Origin: Gammaproteobacteria bacterium
GTDB taxonomy: Bacteria; Pseudomonadota; Gammaproteobacteria; Immundisolibacterales; Immundisolibacteraceae
NCBI GenBank assembly: GCA_003645395.1
Contig: QNFC01000119.1
Location: forward strand, 1 to 5,787
Reading direction: 5' to 3'
Length of the DNA stretch: 5,787 nt
Positions 1 through 5,787 of this stretch are shown here, piece after piece. Every line of letters begins with the position of its first letter. Position 1 is the first letter of the stretch. Made by a program: the position numbers and the translations under genes. A model generated the notes under the pieces. It had not been told where the DNA came from and did no database searches. It saw only the letters and a list, made by a program, of their open reading frames with translations.

Positions 1-132
1 CTGCGCCTTAAACTCGCCTCGCTCAAGCTGCCAAAACCCTAAACGCAGTAGAATTGGCAAACAAATCAACAATACCGCAAGGCCGGCCCAGCTAACATTG
101 AGTTGTCGCCCACCCCGTCGGAACACCCGCAA
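1..132 (-). CDS. SURF1 family cytochrome oxidase assembly protein, N-terminal part only
   Basis: SURF1 is an inner-membrane assembly factor that helps place haem a in subunit I of aa3-type oxidases. The window shows about 44 codons; the gene continues past the left edge. The recognisable part is a hydrophobic first helix (around VSWAGLAVLLICLPILLRLG) running into FWQLERGEFKAQ, the typical SURF1 junction between the first membrane segment and the periplasmic domain. There is no in-frame ATG. An in-frame TGA at 136-138 leaves two likely starts: TTG at 132, with a weak AGG-containing site 7-8 nt upstream, and GTG at 126, where the same site would be about 13 nt away. I chose TTG on spacing, but GTG is a real alternative. 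It lies downstream of the oxidase genes in the same direction but is separated from coxC by the oppositely oriented DUF2909 gene. Family assignment rests on a short stretch, though the motif is distinctive. Confidence 0.85.
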   Translation of the reverse strand, partial: MRVFRRGGRQLNVSWAGLAVLLICLPILLRLGFWQLERGEFKAQ

Positions 133-196
133 TTGTCAACCCTGCCTATTGCTAAAAAAAAAGGGAGCAAGCGGACCAAAGGAGTCGTTACGGAAC
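133..196. promoter_or_regulatory. 64-nt divergent intergenic region between SURF1 and the DUF2909 gene
   Basis: This short stretch separates two outward-facing starts, so any local promoters must overlap each other or lie inside the neighbouring genes. It contains a run of nine A at 154-162 (T on the minus strand) and AAAGGAG at 178-184, the ribosome-binding site of the plus-strand gene. A TTGACA hexamer reads on the minus strand at 139-134, but it sits against the SURF1 start with no usable -10 box. No convincing promoter was found by eye in either direction; the regulatory label rests on position only. Confidence 0.3.
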
Positions 197-391
197 ATGT
201 TCAAACTAATTGTTATTATCCTGTTGGTCGCAGTTATCGTGCAGATGGCGCTGGGATTAAAAGCCATGTACAGAAAGGATAGCAACAAAGACGTGATGGC
301 CCGCGCGCTGACCTGGCGGGTTGGCCTGTCTATCAGCCTATTTTTACTACTGCTGCTGGGGATACGCCTGGGCTGGATTACGCCCAATTAG
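197..391 (+). CDS. DUF2909 family small two-helix membrane protein
   Basis: This encodes a 64-residue protein with two hydrophobic segments, about residues 3-21 and 42-58, joined by a short basic loop (KAMYRKDSNKDVMARALTWR). Size, the RALTWRVGLS segment and the leucine-rich second helix match the DUF2909 or 'twin transmembrane protein' family, often found inside gammaproteobacterial aa3 oxidase clusters. Its function is unknown; a role in oxidase assembly or stability is inferred from location only. The ATG at 197 is chosen over the in-frame ATG at 98 because AAAGGAG at 178-184 lies 12 nt upstream, the family is about this long, and a start at 98 would overlap the SURF1 start and add residues unlike a membrane leader. 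It is the only convincing plus-strand gene here, divergent from SURF1 and convergent with coxC, ending 62 nt from the coxC stop with a strong hairpin between. Confidence 0.85.
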   Translation: MFKLIVIILLVAVIVQMALGLKAMYRKDSNKDVMARALTWRVGLSISLFLLLLLGIRLGWITPN

Positions 392-403
392 AGCTTATCA
401 GAC

Positions 404-447
404 CAATAGCTCCAGGGGCGGCTGGGCCGCCGCCCCTGGAGCTATTG
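404..447. terminator. perfect 19-bp inverted repeat between convergent genes, probable bidirectional terminator
   Basis: The arms 404-422 and 429-447 are exact reverse complements (CAATAGCTCCAGGGGCGGC and its partner) around a 6-nt loop, TGGGCC. The hairpin begins 12 nt after the DUF2909 stop and, on the other strand, 6 nt after the coxC stop, which is where a shared terminator belongs. The stem is GC-rich at the loop end and AT-rich at its base. There is no long U run on either side: the plus strand continues TTAACAC and the minus strand GGTCTGATAAG. Rho-independent termination is therefore likely but not textbook. mRNA 3'-end protection is an alternative role. Confidence 0.65.
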
Positions 448-453
448 TTAACA

Positions 454-1329
454 CTATACCCAGTAAATAAATACGAAAAGGATCAACCAGACAACATCTA
501 CAAAGTGCCAGTACCAGGCCACGCCCTCAAAGGCAAAATGGTGTTCCGGCGTAAAATGCCCCATGATTGAGCGTACCAGAATAACCGTTAACATTAACAC
601 CCCAAGCGTCACGTGGGCCCCATGAAATCCAGTCATCAGGTAAAAGAGGGAGCCGTAAATGCCGGAGTTAAACGTCAGCGACAGGTGCTCCATTGCGTGA
701 CCATATTCCTGGACTTGCAGCACCATAAACACACAGCCAAGGGCTACGGTCAAAGCAAGACCAGTAATTAGCTGAACACGGCTCTTTTTGAACAGGCCCC
801 AATGCGCCCAGGTAAGCGTGGCGCCGCTGGTTAGCAACAGTGCCGTGTTGATGGCAGGAACACCCCACGCACCCACCGTACCCGTGGCAGCGACAAACCC
901 TTCCGTAGACGGAATCCATGTTGGTGACCACAAGCCTTCGAAGAGCGGCCAAAGCAACTGATGAGTCATGGCGTTATTGCCTTCACCTGCAAGCCACGGC
1001 AGCACCAGTACGCGCACATAGAAAAGCGCGCCAAAAAAGGCGGCAAAAAACATCACTTCGGAAAAAATGAACCAACCCATGCCAATACGATAAGTGCGGT
1101 CCATCTGCGCACTGTTCAAACCCGCTTCACTTTCTCGGATCACGTGCGCCATCCACATCCAGATGGTGACGGCCGCAACCGCACCACCTGCCATCATTAT
1201 CATGGAACCTGCTGAGTTACCATGCAGAGATAAAGCGAAACCAAAAAGAGTCGCCGCCAATCCCACCGCGAGCAGCGCCGGTTGACGTGTCTCCTCGGGG
1301 ACGTAATAGCTACCTTCAGCTCCTGACAT
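454..1329 (-). CDS. coxC: cytochrome c oxidase subunit III
   Basis: The product is a 291-residue integral membrane protein with about seven helices, the full length of bacterial subunit III. It carries no redox centre; in the family it stabilises subunit I and supports proton uptake into the D channel. Visible family signatures are MGWFIFSEVMFF (residues 84-95, with the conserved membrane glutamate E91), PAINTALLLTSG (158-169), the TGFHGAHV motif (233-240) and AWYWHFVDVVWL near the C-terminus (271-282). The ATG at 1329 is preceded by GGAG at 1342-1339 with a 9-nt spacer. The 85-nt gap to the upstream ctaG gene is the longest inside the operon. It contains an AT-rich tract (about 1361-1377) but no recognisable promoter or small gene. 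The stop codon is followed directly by the strong hairpin at 404-447. Confidence 0.97.
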   Translation of the reverse strand: MSGAEGSYYVPEETRQPALLAVGLAATLFGFALSLHGNSAGSMIMMAGGAVAAVTIWMWMAHVIRESEAGLNSAQMDRTYRIGMGWFIFSEVMFFAAFFGALFYVRVLVLPWLAGEGNNAMTHQLLWPLFEGLWSPTWIPSTEGFVAATGTVGAWGVPAINTALLLTSGATLTWAHWGLFKKSRVQLITGLALTVALGCVFMVLQVQEYGHAMEHLSLTFNSGIYGSLFYLMTGFHGAHVTLGVLMLTVILVRSIMGHFTPEHHFAFEGVAWYWHFVDVVWLILFVFIYWV

Positions 1330-1414
1330 GATCCATTACTCCGTTTGCTATAAGCGTTTGAATTAAATTTAAATAAAGGCCACGAGCACAGGGCGCCGCA
1401 ACAACCCACTTCAA

Positions 1415-2017
1415 CTAGCCAGCTGGCACCTGTGCATGGTGACTGTGATCCATCTCCACCGGCTCAGCGTTTGGCTGCTTCACCGCACCCTCGTCATCGA
1501 GCGCATAAAAAGTGTAAGAAAGCGTCACCTGATTAATAGCAGGGTCAATTTCAGGGTCAAGCCGAAACTTCACCAGCATCGCTTTAGTTTCACCGGCTGC
1601 CAACGTCTGTTTAGTAAAACAGAAACACTCGATCTTGGAAAAATGGCGCGCTGCCGGACTCGGCACCACACTCGGTACCGCCTGCCCGGTAATCGAATAG
1701 TCAGCCAGGTTACGGGCGTGATAATAGATATCGGTTACTGCTCCGGGGTGGACCTCCACCGACTTTACCAGTGGTCGAAATTCCCATGGCAACTCGCTGT
1801 TGGGTGTGCCGATAAACTCCACTTTGATCAACCGAGATTGATCTATTTCTGCACCGTCAGCCCCAGCCGCCTGCTGCAGGGAAGAAGATTTGCCGTTAAT
1901 CCCGGTTACGTCGCAGATCACGTTGTAAAGCGGGATCAGGGCGTAACCAAAACCAAACATCAACACCGCTGCGCCTAACAAGCGCAGTGCGGTCTGTTTT
2001 ACGCCCCGGGCAGACAT
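1415..2017 (-). CDS. ctaG: cytochrome c oxidase assembly protein, COX11/CtaG family (CuB copper chaperone)
   Basis: COX11 proteins deliver copper to the CuB site of subunit I on the periplasmic side of the membrane. This 200-residue protein has the expected plan: a short cytoplasmic N-terminus, one membrane anchor (about residues 10-30, ending in GYALIPLYNVIC), then a soluble immunoglobulin-like domain. The copper-binding pair is visible as CFCF (C131 and C133, in KIECFCFTKQ), and the third conserved cysteine is C35 just after the helix. Other family features are ELPWEFRP (75-82) and NQVTLSYTF (162-170). The C-terminal tail contains HSHH (191-194), which could add metal affinity, though that is only a suggestion. 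The ATG at 2017 has a strong AGGAGG at 2034-2029 with an 11-nt spacer. The gene starts 29 nt after the coxA stop, as expected for co-expression with its target subunit. It is unrelated to the caa3-assembly CtaG of Bacillus. Confidence 0.96.
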   Translation of the reverse strand: MSARGVKQTALRLLGAAVLMFGFGYALIPLYNVICDVTGINGKSSSLQQAAGADGAEIDQSRLIKVEFIGTPNSELPWEFRPLVKSVEVHPGAVTDIYYHARNLADYSITGQAVPSVVPSPAARHFSKIECFCFTKQTLAAGETKAMLVKFRLDPEIDPAINQVTLSYTFYALDDEGAVKQPNAEPVEMDHSHHAQVPAG

Positions 2018-2046
2018 CTACGCACCAACCTCCTCAACAGCAGCTA

Positions 2047-3633
2047 CTAATCAACGCGCGGTGGCGTAGTGTGGGTATGGAACGGCAGAGGGTTGGGCAG
2101 CTCCCATTCAAGCCCCTTGGCACCCTCCCACACCTGATCAGGAGTTGGTTTACCACTGCGAATAGCCTTGACCACGATATAGACAAACATGAGCTGAGAC
2201 AGACCATAAACAAAACCACCAATGCTGATAATCATATTGAAGTCAGCAAACTGCAGCGGGTAGTCGGGCACCCGGCGGGGCATGCCGGCCAGGCCAACGA
2301 AATGTTGTGGAAAAAAGAGCACGTTGACAGAGATAGCAGAGAGCCAGAAATGAATTTTGGCCAGCTTCTCGTCATACATCCTGCCACACCATATCGGCAG
2401 CCAGTAATAGGTACCCGCCATCAGCGCGAACACGGCACCCGGCACTAGTGTGTAATGAAAGTGGGCAACGATGAAATAGGTGGAGTGGTACTGCATGTCC
2501 GCCGGCCCCATAGCCATCATCAACCCGGTCAGCCCACCGATCGTGAATAAAAACACGAAAGCTATCGAAAATAGCATCGGCGCTTCAAAAGTCATCGAAC
2601 CACGCCACATGGTAGCGGCCCAGTTAAAGATCTTCACGCCGGTTGGCACTGCAATCAGCATGGTGGCGTACATAAAATAGAGTTCACCAGCCAACGGCAG
2701 CCCCGTTGCAAACATGTGATGCCCCCATACGATGAATGAGAGAAATGCAATGGCACCGGTGGCATACACCATCGATGCATAACCAAACAGAGGTTTACGG
2801 GCAAAGGTCGGCAGAATTTGGGAGACCACACCGAACGACGGCAAGATCATGATGTAAACCTCGGGGTGACCAAAGAACCAGAAAATATGCTGGAACATCA
2901 GCGGATCACCACCGCCAGAGGCATCAAAAAATGCAGTCCCGAAATTACGATCAGTAAGCATCATCGTCACCACACCTGCCAGCACCGGCATCACCGCAAT
3001 CAACAAAAATGCGGTAATCAACCAGGTCCAGACAAACATTGGCATTTTCATCAATGTCATGCCCGGTGCCCGCAGGTTGACGATGGTCGCGATTACATTG
3101 ATCGCACCCATAATTGACGATATCCCTAGCAGATGAACGCCGAAAATAAAGAAATCCGCCGTGTCTGGCGCGAACGTTGTGGAGAGGGGTGCGTAGAAGG
3201 TCCAGCCGAACGCCGGTGCATTGCCTTCCATAAAAAAAGTACTGACGAGAACCAGCAAGGCTACCGGTAACAACCAGTAGCTCAGCAGGTTCATCCTCGG
3301 CATCGCCATATCCGGCGCACCGATCATTAAAGGAATCTGCCAGTTGGCAAAACCAACCCAGGCCGGCATGATGGCGCCAAACACCATTACCAGACCGTGC
3401 ATGGTGAACATACGGTTAAACCAATCAGGATTAACCAGCTGCAGCCCAGGCTGGAACAGCTCCATCCTGATCACCATTGCAAAGGCACCACCGAGAAAAA
3501 ACATGGCCAGTGCCGTCCACAGGTACATGGTGCCAATATCTTTATGATTGGTAGCAAAGAGCCAGCGGCCTATACCTTTAGCCGGGCCGTGATGGTGGTG
3601 TTCACCTTCCACTGCAGTTGCCGTAGTACTCAT
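2047..3633 (-). CDS. coxA: cytochrome c oxidase subunit I, aa3-type (haem-copper oxidase type A)
   Basis: This is the 528-residue catalytic subunit with about twelve helices, reducing O2 to water and pumping protons. By alignment from memory with the Paracoccus and Rhodobacter enzymes, the haem a ligands are H79 (FTMHG) and H393, the haem a3 ligand is H391 (VAHFHY), and CuB is held by H256, H305 and H306, with the cross-linked tyrosine at Y260 (GHPEVY). D-channel residues D108, N97, N115 and E258 are present, as are K-channel residues K334, T331 and S271, so this is a canonical type A proton-pumping enzyme. The haem-propionate arginine pair is R453-R454. One departure is S384 after H383 (QYHSTYF), where the Mg/Mn-site aspartate is expected. 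The N-terminus carries HHHH (12-15), common in these proteins. ATG at 3633 has GGAG at 3646-3643, spacer 9 nt. The gene begins 36 nt after the coxB stop. Confidence 0.98.
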   Translation of the reverse strand: MSTTATAVEGEHHHHGPAKGIGRWLFATNHKDIGTMYLWTALAMFFLGGAFAMVIRMELFQPGLQLVNPDWFNRMFTMHGLVMVFGAIMPAWVGFANWQIPLMIGAPDMAMPRMNLLSYWLLPVALLVLVSTFFMEGNAPAFGWTFYAPLSTTFAPDTADFFIFGVHLLGISSIMGAINVIATIVNLRAPGMTLMKMPMFVWTWLITAFLLIAVMPVLAGVVTMMLTDRNFGTAFFDASGGGDPLMFQHIFWFFGHPEVYIMILPSFGVVSQILPTFARKPLFGYASMVYATGAIAFLSFIVWGHHMFATGLPLAGELYFMYATMLIAVPTGVKIFNWAATMWRGSMTFEAPMLFSIAFVFLFTIGGLTGLMMAMGPADMQYHSTYFIVAHFHYTLVPGAVFALMAGTYYWLPIWCGRMYDEKLAKIHFWLSAISVNVLFFPQHFVGLAGMPRRVPDYPLQFADFNMIISIGGFVYGLSQLMFVYIVVKAIRSGKPTPDQVWEGAKGLEWELPNPLPFHTHTTPPRVD

Positions 3634-3669
3634 TTAAATCGTCTCCAAAAATATCGCGGGGCCAGAAAC

Positions 3670-4809
3670 TCAGCGGGCTGCTTTTACATCAGCCGGTTGC
3701 ACCATATCGCCCATCTCGTTACCAAAGGCGTTGCGTTGATACGTTACTACTGCGGCCAGCTCCACATCATTAAGCTGGGCGGCAAATGCCTGCATCGCGG
3801 TGCCGGGAACGCCATTCATTGCCTGATCAAGGTGACCTTTAATCGGCCCAGTCGAGATAGCACCGCCAGCAATCGCCGGGAAGGCAGGTGGAATACCTTG
3901 CCCGTTAGCCTGATGGCAGGCCACGCAGACACGCATGTAGACCTCTTCACCTTTTTCCATTAACTCAGCCATGGCCCACTCACGGTCACCACTGGCAGCG
4001 GCGGCTTTAAGCGCACTTTTCTGCTCAGCCACCCAGGCATCATATTCAGCCTGCGGCTTAACTTCCACCACAATGGGCATAAAGCCGTGATCGATACCAC
4101 ATAGCTCCGTACACTGCCCGCGATAGATCCCTGGCTCTTCGACACGGGTCCAGGCTTCATTGATAAAACCGGGGATAGCGTCCTGCTTCCAGCCAAAGTC
4201 GGGCACCCACCAGGAGTGAATAACGTCATTGGCGGTAATCAGAAAACGGACCTTTTTACCTGCAGGAATAACCAGGCGATTATCCACTTCAAGCAAATAA
4301 TTATCGACGCCAGTGGGGTCAGAATTGATCTGATCGCGACTGCTGGCAGCAAGGTTACTGAAAAAATCCAGCTCCTCATCCAGGTATTTGTACTGCCACT
4401 TCCACTGGTAGCCCACGACCTGAATACTCATGTCGGAAGCCGAATTATCTTCCAGGTCAATTAGCGCAACGGTCGAGGGAATCGCCATCACCACTAGAAG
4501 CAACGTCGGGATGACGGTCCAGATAATTTCTATGGTTGTGCTTTCGTGAAACTGGGCCGCCACCGCTCCCTTTGATTTCCGGTGAGTAAAGATCGAATAG
4601 ATCATTACTCCAAAAACACCCACGCCGATGACTACACAGATCCACAACAGCGTCATGTGAATATCAAAAACAGTTTGACTGGTCTCGGTGACGCCCTGCG
4701 TCAGGTTCAAGTCCCACGCAGCGTTTGCCACCTGCGAAACGAACAACGCTGGAACTAGCGCACCTAGCCAGGCCAGGCGCCGCGCCATCCTATTTCCGTT
4801 TGCTGACAT
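3670..4809 (-). CDS. coxB: cytochrome c oxidase subunit II with fused C-terminal cytochrome c domain (caa3-type)
   Basis: The product has 379 residues. In order: a signal peptide (basic RMARR, hydrophobic stretch, likely cleavage after ANA at residue 30); two membrane helices (about 50-74 and 93-117, the second starting IEIIWTVIP); the aromatic electron-entry strand GYQWKWQY (W136 matches the Paracoccus entry tryptophan); the cupredoxin domain with all CuA ligands (H198, C233, E235, C237, H241, M244, in the CTELCGIDHGFM block); and a cytochrome c domain (about 285-365) with haem motif CVACH (295-299) and probable axial methionine M339 in GTAMQAF. The fused domain would feed electrons to CuA and makes this a caa3 form, frequent in gammaproteobacteria. 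An in-frame TTG lies one codon upstream at 4812, but the ATG at 4809 has the better spacing from AGGAG. As first gene of the set, its upstream region should hold the operon promoter. Confidence 0.97.
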   Translation of the reverse strand: MSANGNRMARRLAWLGALVPALFVSQVANAAWDLNLTQGVTETSQTVFDIHMTLLWICVVIGVGVFGVMIYSIFTHRKSKGAVAAQFHESTTIEIIWTVIPTLLLVVMAIPSTVALIDLEDNSASDMSIQVVGYQWKWQYKYLDEELDFFSNLAASSRDQINSDPTGVDNYLLEVDNRLVIPAGKKVRFLITANDVIHSWWVPDFGWKQDAIPGFINEAWTRVEEPGIYRGQCTELCGIDHGFMPIVVEVKPQAEYDAWVAEQKSALKAAAASGDREWAMAELMEKGEEVYMRVCVACHQANGQGIPPAFPAIAGGAISTGPIKGHLDQAMNGVPGTAMQAFAAQLNDVELAAVVTYQRNAFGNEMGDMVQPADVKAAR

Positions 4810-4817
4810 CAAAAAAT

Positions 4818-4822
4818 CTCCT
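4818..4822 (-). promoter_or_regulatory. coxB ribosome-binding site
   Basis: AGGAG reads on the minus strand with 8 nt to the ATG at 4809, an ideal spacing. The adjacent upstream TTG at 4812 would be only 5 nt away, so this site decides in favour of ATG. Confidence 0.85.
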
Positions 4823-5157
4823 TAATGACCTATTTTTTCTTTCAATTCACTAATGGTGTCACAGCCCAGATCACTGCTAGCACCTGGCTGGTTACCTGTG
4901 ATGTACAAGCCGAACCCGCACCACTTCTCCAAACCCAACTTAATTCCGTCGAAATCCGCGCGCAATATACCGAAAACAGTTTGATACCGCCATGAATTAA
5001 ACGCCTAAATGAGTCAACGCTGCGACAAATTGACGCACATCAAATTCATGACCACCGGCTGGGCGTGCTGTAAAAAATCTCAAGACCCCACCCTGACCGC
5101 TTTTATCCCTTCTCCATGGCACAGAAAACCCCTGTTTGCGCTCGTTCTCTTAATGGC
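4823..5157. other. bioD-coxB intergenic region, probable location of the cox operon promoter
   Basis: No convincing gene occupies this stretch. On the minus strand it must contain or follow the 3' end of bioD and supply the coxB leader. No clear Rho-independent terminator follows bioD: the only T-rich tract, near 5071-5076, has no good stem before it. Promoter-like pieces on the minus strand are TTTAAT at 5001-4996, TATATT at 4969-4964 and TTGACT at 5017-5012, but no pair has both good hexamers and a 16-18 nt spacer. The strongest signal is the FNR-like palindrome listed separately. An imperfect hairpin (CAGCCCAG at 4862-4869 against CTGGCTG at 4884-4890) lies in the presumed leader, with one bulge and a 14-nt loop. 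Readthrough from bioD into coxB cannot be excluded. Confidence 0.5.
5030..5043. promoter_or_regulatory. FNR/Anr-like binding site upstream of coxB
   Basis: The plus strand reads TTGACGCACATCAA and the minus strand TTGATGTGCGTCAA. This matches 9 of 10 defined positions of the FNR/Anr consensus TTGAT-N4-ATCAA. Its centre is about 227 nt upstream of the coxB ATG and about 121 nt after the bioD stop. The nearest -10-like element on the minus strand, TTTAAT at 5001-4996, would put the site near -47, slightly off the usual class II position of -41.5, so activation is not clearly supported; repression or a different start point remains possible. Assignment is by consensus match only. Confidence 0.4.
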
Positions 5158-5787
5158 CTATGGAAACACCAGGTAATCACTAACCAAGTGGCTTGATGGC
5201 AATAGCGGAACCACCCCGATACACGGAGCTGCCAACGCTCGGTCAATCATGCCTACTACATAACTATTGGTTTCCGCCGGGTTTAGGTGATTTGCGACCC
5301 AGCCAAGCAAGTGCATACCACTCCCCCGGATAGATTCTGCTGTCAGCCTGGCGTGATTAATGCAGCCCAGGCGAATATTCACCACCAACACCACTGGCAG
5401 CGCCAGCTGCCTTGCCATCATCGCGACATCGTAGTCGCCGGCCAACGGTACTCGCCACCCACCAACACCCTCAACCACCACTGAATCAGCGATTGAATTA
5501 AGTTCTTCATAACAGTCAAAAATATGCCTGGGGTCAATCGTGACACCGGCAAGGTCAGCGGCCGCTTCCGGTGCAATCGCGGGCTCAAATGAATAGGGAT
5601 TTATCAGTTCATAAGCCACCGAGATGGTTGCTGCCTGCTGTAACAACAGAGCATCGTCGTTACGCAACCCTTGATCGGTTCGCAGACAACCGCTAGCCAC
5701 CGGCTTCATCCCTACTACACTCTTACCCGAACTTGCCAGGCAGCGCATTAACCCCTGGCTGATCCAGGTTTTTCCAACTCCGGTATC
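5158..5787 (-). CDS. bioD: ATP-dependent dethiobiotin synthetase, N-terminus cut by the window edge
   Basis: BioD closes the ureido ring of dethiobiotin from 7,8-diaminononanoate, CO2 and ATP, the penultimate step of biotin synthesis, in the cytoplasm. The open frame runs through the right window edge; 209 residues are visible and about ten N-terminal residues are missing. The visible part opens inside the P-loop, DTGVGKTW, showing that the in-frame ATG at 5748 is not the start. Next come GMKPVASGC (26-34, with the substrate-site lysine), the acidic RNDDAL segment (42-47), EGVGGWRVPL (106-115), the NIRLGCINHARLT stretch (137-149) and ANHLNP (165-170), all in the family order. The protein ends normally in SDYLVFP and a TAG at 5160-5158. 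It is on the same strand as the cox genes but separated by 348 nt, so separate regulation is likely. In relatives bioD usually ends a bio operon, so further bio genes may lie beyond the right edge. Confidence 0.95.
   Translation of the reverse strand, partial: DTGVGKTWISQGLMRCLASSGKSVVGMKPVASGCLRTDQGLRNDDALLLQQAATISVAYELINPYSFEPAIAPEAAADLAGVTIDPRHIFDCYEELNSIADSVVVEGVGGWRVPLAGDYDVAMMARQLALPVVLVVNIRLGCINHARLTAESIRGSGMHLLGWVANHLNPAETNSYVVGMIDRALAAPCIGVVPLLPSSHLVSDYLVFP

Noticed and set aside
98..196. N-terminal extension of the DUF2909 protein from the upstream in-frame ATG at 98
   Set aside because: The extension would overlap the start of SURF1, has a basic, cysteine-containing composition unlike a membrane leader, and would bypass the AAAGGAG placed before the ATG at 197.
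136..387. Minus-strand 83-codon frame antisense to the DUF2909 gene
   Set aside because: It is a shadow of the real gene and ends at the TGA just before SURF1. It shares the SURF1 frame, but its residues do not look like a SURF1 N-terminus.
1330..1414. AT-rich coxC leader as an internal promoter or a small gene
   Set aside because: TTTAAT and TTATAG hexamers occur on the minus strand, but none has a -35 partner at suitable spacing, and no open frame of useful length with a ribosome-binding site fits the gap.
3670..4809. Fused cytochrome c on subunit II as a novel gene fusion
   Set aside because: Subunit II with a C-terminal haem c domain is a well-known caa3 form and is frequent in gammaproteobacteria.
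4862..4890. Imperfect hairpin in the presumed coxB leader as a riboswitch or attenuator
   Set aside because: The stem is only 7-8 bp with a bulge and a 14-nt loop, has no following T run and matches no riboswitch class I recognise.
4989..5017. TTGACT as the -35 box of the cox promoter
   Set aside because: At 16-18 nt spacing the -10 position reads TCATGG, CATGGC or ATGGCG, none of which resembles TATAAT.
5009..5176. Plus-strand 55-codon open frame (begins MSQRCDKLTH) in the bioD-coxB gap, overlapping the bioD 3' end
   Set aside because: It has no Shine-Dalgarno before its ATG, overlaps bioD in antisense, covers the FNR-like palindrome and resembles no family I know. Chance is the simpler explanation.

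Overview
This window looks like chromosomal DNA of a gammaproteobacterium: a core respiratory gene cluster beside a biotin-synthesis gene, with moderate GC and strong Shine-Dalgarno sites. The placement is an inference from gene order, the cytochrome c-tailed subunit II and the DUF2909 gene. No rRNA or tRNA gene, mobile element or CRISPR array is visible.

Layout, right to left (most genes lie on the minus strand). The right edge (5158 to window end) holds bioD, dethiobiotin synthetase, cut just before its first residues. An intergenic region of about 350 nt follows, which should carry the promoter of the oxidase operon; its best motif is an FNR/Anr-like palindrome at 5030-5043. Then comes a tightly packed set: coxB (subunit II, CuA plus fused cytochrome c), coxA (subunit I, haem a, haem a3-CuB), ctaG/COX11 (CuB copper chaperone) and coxC (subunit III). 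Gaps between these genes are 36, 29 and 85 nt and each gene has its own ribosome-binding site, so they are very probably one operon. Past coxC lie a perfect 19-bp hairpin, a small two-helix membrane protein gene (DUF2909) on the PLUS strand, and at the left edge the first ~44 codons of a SURF1 gene, again on the minus strand.

Together the genes encode an aa3-type cytochrome c oxidase with a haem c-carrying subunit II (caa3 form) and two assembly factors: COX11 delivers copper to CuB and SURF1 assists haem a insertion. Electrons would pass from the fused cytochrome c to CuA, haem a and the haem a3-CuB centre, with proton pumping through the D and K channels, whose residues are all present in CoxA.

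I see no undescribed system here. The points worth a second look are the inverted DUF2909 gene splitting coxC from SURF1, the hairpin between them, a serine in CoxA where the Mg/Mn-site aspartate is expected, and the FNR-like box upstream of coxB.
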